The translations under genes and the position numbers were made by a program. Shown piece by piece: positions 8,597 through 11,322 of a stretch of 11,322 nt of DNA. Source of the stretch: Phoronis ovalis (lineage: Eukaryota; Phoronida; Phoronidae); NCBI GenBank assembly GCA_028565635.1, contig JAOXYB010054378.1, forward strand, positions 1 through 11,322, given 5' to 3'. Numbering within the stretch: position 1 is the stretch's first letter; each line of letters begins with the position of its first letter. The notes under the pieces were generated by a model that worked only from the letters and a program-made list of their open reading frames with translations, was not told the DNA's origin and did no database searches.

Positions 8597-8674
8597 AATT
8601 ACTCTGTTTATTATAGGAATATATTTTTTTTAATAACAGAATTGTGTTATCTCTAACTTTCCGTAGTTTCACAG

Positions 8675-8739
8675 GTAATAAATCCCCAAGTTCAAATTCG
8701 GATTCAGAATTGCTTGAGGCAGAATCTTTTTATGAATAA
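8675..8739 (+). CDS. Weak candidate terminal exon on the plus strand
   Basis: CCGTAGTTTCACAG precedes an open segment that reads NKSPSSNSDSELLEAESFYE and stops at TAA (8737-8739). The serine/acid-rich tail and third-position variety look more protein-like than the surrounding intron. There is no AATAAA soon after and no partner exon, and the strand is opposite to the PDZ gene. It could be the last exon of an overlapping gene or a chance open frame of 20 codons. Confidence 0.18.
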
Positions 8740-9546
8740 ATAGACGGTGGTTGGGGCATTTTTGAGCAGACAATTTGAAATACTCCAGAGTTTATGGCAG
8801 GTACTCAAAATAATGGAGGGGCATAGAAATATTATTACCGTAAGAGCAAATTAGGAAGGCTTGATTTTTTAGCTTAGTAAAACATGCACTTGACATAAAC
8901 AATTTCAATGTGAACAGGCATTAAAAGATGATGAGACTAGTTTAGCGTCTTCTGGAGACACAGCATATTTTCCGATCTCCTATGTGTACTTCGTAAAAAT
9001 ACTTTTAAAAAAACGAGTAAACCAATGGTCAAATATTAATTATTCTATTCAACTAAGTGCTATTTTACGCGTGCTAATCACTCAAAGCTCGATAGTACAT
9101 GTCTATATGCGAGACTACAGCTTAACACCACTTCATAACTCACTCCGGAACTCATTTTACAAGCACTCCAAATTATGACACGAATGATAAATAGAATCTT
9201 TTAAAAAAATGTGGTATTAAAATTATTATCAGGGTCAAGAACATGATAATACCTAAGCTTTACTGCACATAATCGGAAAGAAAATGCGCGGGGGTAGTTG
9301 GCTGGGCCTATAGTCCAACATATATATCTTCATGTAAAAAAAACACCTACGAACAACAAGGGCAATGTAAACGAAATCAGAGCTAGTGACCATAGATTCT
9401 TGTTATCTTATAATCATGTAATGATTTAAGTGAAGTTTTTATGTAAAACATTTTATTGCAAATATGTACATAAAGAAAATAACATGCATAATATTTATAG
9501 TCCGTCTTTTCAACACCAGCGAATATCTCGCGTCTATGTTTTATAC
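8740..9546. other. Intron-like stretch with a long but unrecognised plus-strand open frame
   Basis: The plus strand is open from 8894 to 9178 (94 codons). Its first part reads ALKDDETSLASSGDTAYF and looks protein-like; the remainder is AT-biased. No start codon with a good context and no domain. Probably chance, at best a relic. Confidence 0.35.
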
Positions 9547-9658
9547 CTGATTTTAATCCATTTTCCACCTCAGATCCCACCTTTGTTTTAAACTTGTTTC
9601 TTACCGTAGATTTTAGTTGTTCCATCCGTTGTTTCAGCAAGAAGTATAACGTATCCCG
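9547..9658 (-). CDS. Alternative exon reading: helical, charged segment (37 codons plus one base)
   Basis: This is a second frame across the same region. From an AG at 9659-9660 it reads RDTLYFLLKQRMEQLKSTVR, continues with a lysine- and glutamate-rich stretch, and could end at AATCAG|GTATAA in phase 1. The frame then stays open to 9383, but the downstream part becomes AT-rich and unprotein-like. Composition (K, R, E, Q, L with few aromatics) suggests an amphipathic helix. The D-x-LY-x-xL pattern is faintly like the helical N-terminal domain that precedes PDZ1 in harmonin-type proteins; that is inference and weak. Against it, the acceptor has no good pyrimidine tract, and an internal donor at 9603-9604 is much stronger than the one at 9545-9546. 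No family assigned. Confidence 0.3.
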
Positions 9659-9671
9659 CTAAATCTACCAT
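9605..9671 (-). CDS. Candidate first coding exon of the minus-strand gene (22 codons plus one base)
   Basis: An ATG at 9669-9671 lies in a strong start context (AAACATGG: A at -3, G at +4). It opens a frame of 22 codons, beginning MVDLAGYVILLAETTDGTTK, that ends at an excellent donor, CTACG|GTAAGAAA. The frame stops (TAA) a few codons past that donor, as expected for intron. The exon ends in phase 1, the phase in which the PDZ exon at 7418-7527 begins. A direct join would lack the first half of a PDZ domain, so at least one exon would be needed between them. The peptide is not recognised: residues 5-12 are mildly hydrophobic but too short and weak for a confident signal peptide. The stretch competes with another open frame over the same bases (9547-9658), so at most one of the two readings is likely to be used. 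Confidence 0.35.
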
Positions 9672-10360
9672 GTTTATTGCACGTTACTTCTAAAGTGTAG
9701 TTTTATTAATAACTAGTAAAGTGATTCCTTCTTTCAAAATTGACAGATAACAAACTCCAATATTATTTCTTTAGGCACCTTGATATGCAATAAGCTTCAG
9801 TCCTCGCCAGCTTTATGTATTTGTTTAAACTGATTAGTCTTAAGCCATAGCCAGTGAATAAAGATAGTTATTGAATTGGTATACAAATGTAATGTACATA
9901 TTTCTAAAGCTTTTTTCACACTGTAAATGACTCATGAATAATTAATCCACATCCCTAATCTTGAAACTGTAACTGTTTTATAGAAACACCGCAAGTAAGG
10001 TAAATGTCAATGTTATATAAACACCTACCAAAAAAAGATTTTCCTTTTTATTCTGGTGCACTGGTTCTAAAATTTCATACTTGTATTTTATGCCAAAACA
10101 TTGCGTAATCTGATACTAAATCGGTTTATATTAAAACGTGACAAATTTGATGCATTTAATGTCTCATAAATTTTGTTAATTGACAGTGCAATTTTTTATG
10201 AAAACTTGTAGCTTTGATACTTATTGGCAAAAAATATTGATCCTGGAAAAACAAAGTCTGACTCTATTCTCTATGTACATCGTATGCTTTTCTACTATAA
10301 TACTCAGTCCACTCACAACGACGCAGTATATTATTGCATGACCTAAGTTTTTATTAGAGC
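9672..10360. other. AT-rich stretch upstream of the candidate first exon
   Basis: If the ATG at 9671 is a real start, this holds the 5' UTR and promoter of the minus-strand gene or a first intron. No CpG island, convincing TATA box or initiator pairing stands out. Confidence 0.4.
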
Positions 10361-10399
10361 CTGGGATATATAAAACTCTTAGAGTTTTATATATCCTAG
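10361..10399. repeat. Near-perfect 39-bp palindrome
   Basis: Arms of 19 bp meet at a single central T (10380). The inner 16 bp of each arm (GGATATATAAAACTCT and its complement) match exactly; the next pair (10363 with 10397) mismatches, and two more outer pairs match. Pairing ends abruptly at 10361 and 10399. With no loop to speak of, this can extrude as a cruciform, or form a tight hairpin in RNA. A 74-codon open frame on the minus strand crosses it, but that frame has no protein-like features. Confidence 0.75.
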
Positions 10400-11045
10400 T
10401 TAGAACTGAAAAGCAAAAAGGCAAATTTTTTGTAGAATTCATCATCCGTGTTTAAACAATTTTAGCATTAAAGTTTGAAAAATAATTTTAGCATAGGGCT
10501 TTATAAGTCCAGATAAGTAATCAAGCAAGAACAATATTGAACATAAATCTAAAAGAACGACTATATAAAAATATACTTAACTAAATTAAACAAAGAAAAC
10601 ATTGCTTCTTTCTAAATTTAAAGTGTAATTTAATCTAAGAATTTGGAGTAAAAAGTACGCTGTGATCTTATTGGCTTAGACAGTGATTGAAGCACATTTT
10701 TCACACGATTAAAATATATCTGTGTAATTTGACAAATCAAAATATCTTTTAGATTAAGTTTGTCTCATGTATAATTGATCTATTTACATTGATTGCTTTT
10801 AAAGCAAAGAGGAGAATCTCATTTGTCTAAAAATATAAACATTAGCGAAATCTTTCGTGCGATCATGCGAGATCATGGTTTTCCATGAAATTTGGTTCTT
10901 TACTATTGAACGAAGTCATCTTGTATTCAAAGCATGTATAAGATGGTTATGTTCCACTATTTGCATGCAACACATTGGTTTCATTTTATACTTATCAAAA
11001 CAGTTGCAGAAATGTTTTTCTTAGGGACTGGTCAGAAATTACCAC
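10400..11045. other. AT-rich stretch without supported genes
   Basis: No supported frame, repeat or RNA gene between the palindrome and the G-tract cluster. Confidence 0.5.
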
Positions 11046-11160
11046 GGGGGGGGATTGGTGCAAACAGAGGGGGTGTCACGAATTTTTGTGCAAGGCAAAA
11101 GGGGGGGGGGTCATGAATTTTTGTGCACCACGAAAAGGGGGAGTTGTAATTTTTTGCGCA
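11046..11160 (+). repeat. G-tract tandem repeat, three to four diverged units
   Basis: G-runs of 8, 5, 10 and 5 occur at 11046-11053, 11069-11073, 11101-11110 and 11137-11141. Between them a shared segment recurs: GTCACGAATTTTTGTGCA (from 11075), GTCATGAATTTTTGTGCA (from 11110) and GTTGTAATTTTTTGCGCA (from 11143). The first unit keeps only TTGGTGCA. Each unit is 32-36 bp. Overlapping open frames on both strands (plus 10975-11187, minus 11076-11258) read through it as glycine/lysine-rich or proline-rich repeats, which is expected of the repeat and not evidence of a protein. Looks like a dispersed repeat or minisatellite seed. Confidence 0.7.
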
Positions 11161-11322
11161 GTGATTCTTGAAAAATACCTTTCTTGATTTTCACAAACTA
11201 GTAGGAAAAAGAGAATCCCTAAACAAGAAAATAAAAAAAATAAAAAGAAGCAAGTCAACTTAATACCAAGTTACCCAGCAACTTAGAGAAATCAAATAGT
11301 ATGAATGACAGTTCAGATGAAA

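Larger units (their letters stand above)
7604..8674. other. Intron upstream of the PDZ exon
   Basis: Apart from the second CTCF-like site (8143-8156) and the hairpin (8571-8596), this is AT-rich sequence. The exon for the first half of the PDZ domain (GLGF-type loop, strands beta-1 to beta-3) should lie on the minus strand between here and 9.5 kb if the gene is contiguous, but I could not identify it. Confidence 0.5.

Noticed and set aside
8894-9178. 94-codon plus-strand open frame, the longest in that region
   Set aside because: No start codon with context near its beginning, no recognised domain, and the second half is typical translated AT-rich DNA. Frames of this length are expected a few times in a window of this composition.
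10361-10400. Helitron 3' terminus (hairpin followed by CTAG-T)
   Set aside because: The CTAG is inside the palindrome arm and not 10-12 bases after it, and no Helitron 5' end was found.
10221-10445. 74-codon minus-strand frame
   Set aside because: It crosses the 39-bp palindrome and has no domain, signal or conserved pattern.
11076-11258. 60-codon minus-strand frame with a phenylalanine/leucine-rich start resembling a signal peptide
   Set aside because: The hydrophobic start is the complement of an A-rich tract, and the rest is the complement of the G-tract repeat.
1-11322. tRNA, rRNA, bacterial operons, phage genes, transposase or reverse transcriptase
   Set aside because: No cloverleaf-like B-box pairing, no ribosome-binding-site-led frames, and no recognisable catalytic motifs in any frame I read.

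Overview
This window reads as intron-dominated nuclear DNA from an invertebrate animal. It is AT-rich, has no dense ORF packing or ribosome-binding sites, carries many small degenerate repeats, and holds at least one clear spliced exon. A mollusc or similar lophotrochozoan is a reasonable guess from the AT-richness and repeat style, but nothing in the window proves the lineage.

The one solid gene feature is a 110-bp internal exon on the minus strand at 7418-7527. It encodes the second half of a PDZ domain (hallmark VGDEIVEVNG) and is bounded by a canonical acceptor with a long pyrimidine tract and a canonical GTAAG donor. About 2 kb upstream on the same strand, at 9.55-9.67 kb, lies a likely further exon. 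It can be read in two overlapping ways: a first coding exon with a strong start context and strong donor, or a longer internal exon in another frame. Both readings end in phase 1, which is the phase the PDZ exon needs, but the first half of the PDZ domain is not found between them. The rest of the gene lies outside the window or in exons too short or diverged to see.

Layout: 1-150 is a CpG-bearing patch with opposing open frames and an AATAAA on the minus strand. 150-1840 is featureless AT-rich DNA. 1845-1980 is a fragment of a probable dispersed repeat. 2540-2588 is a weak plus-strand exon candidate. 3458-3925 holds a degenerate ~32-bp repeat array flanked by a G-run on one side and by hairpins and a palindrome on the other. 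4541-4593 is a fresh tandem duplication. 4600-6500 is AT-rich intron-like DNA. 6528-6782 is a somewhat GC-richer patch with an unidentified minus-strand open frame. 7418-7527 is the PDZ exon. 7590-7603 and 8143-8156 are two CTCF-like motifs in the same orientation. 8675-8739 is a weak plus-strand terminal-exon candidate. 9547-9671 is the upstream exon candidate. 10361-10399 is a near-perfect 39-bp palindrome. 11046-11160 is a G-tract repeat cluster.

I see no bacterial, phage or defence system, no CRISPR array, no tRNA or rRNA, and no recognisable transposase or reverse transcriptase. The most distinctive material is structural: the repeat array, the palindrome, the G-tract cluster and the paired CTCF-like sites.
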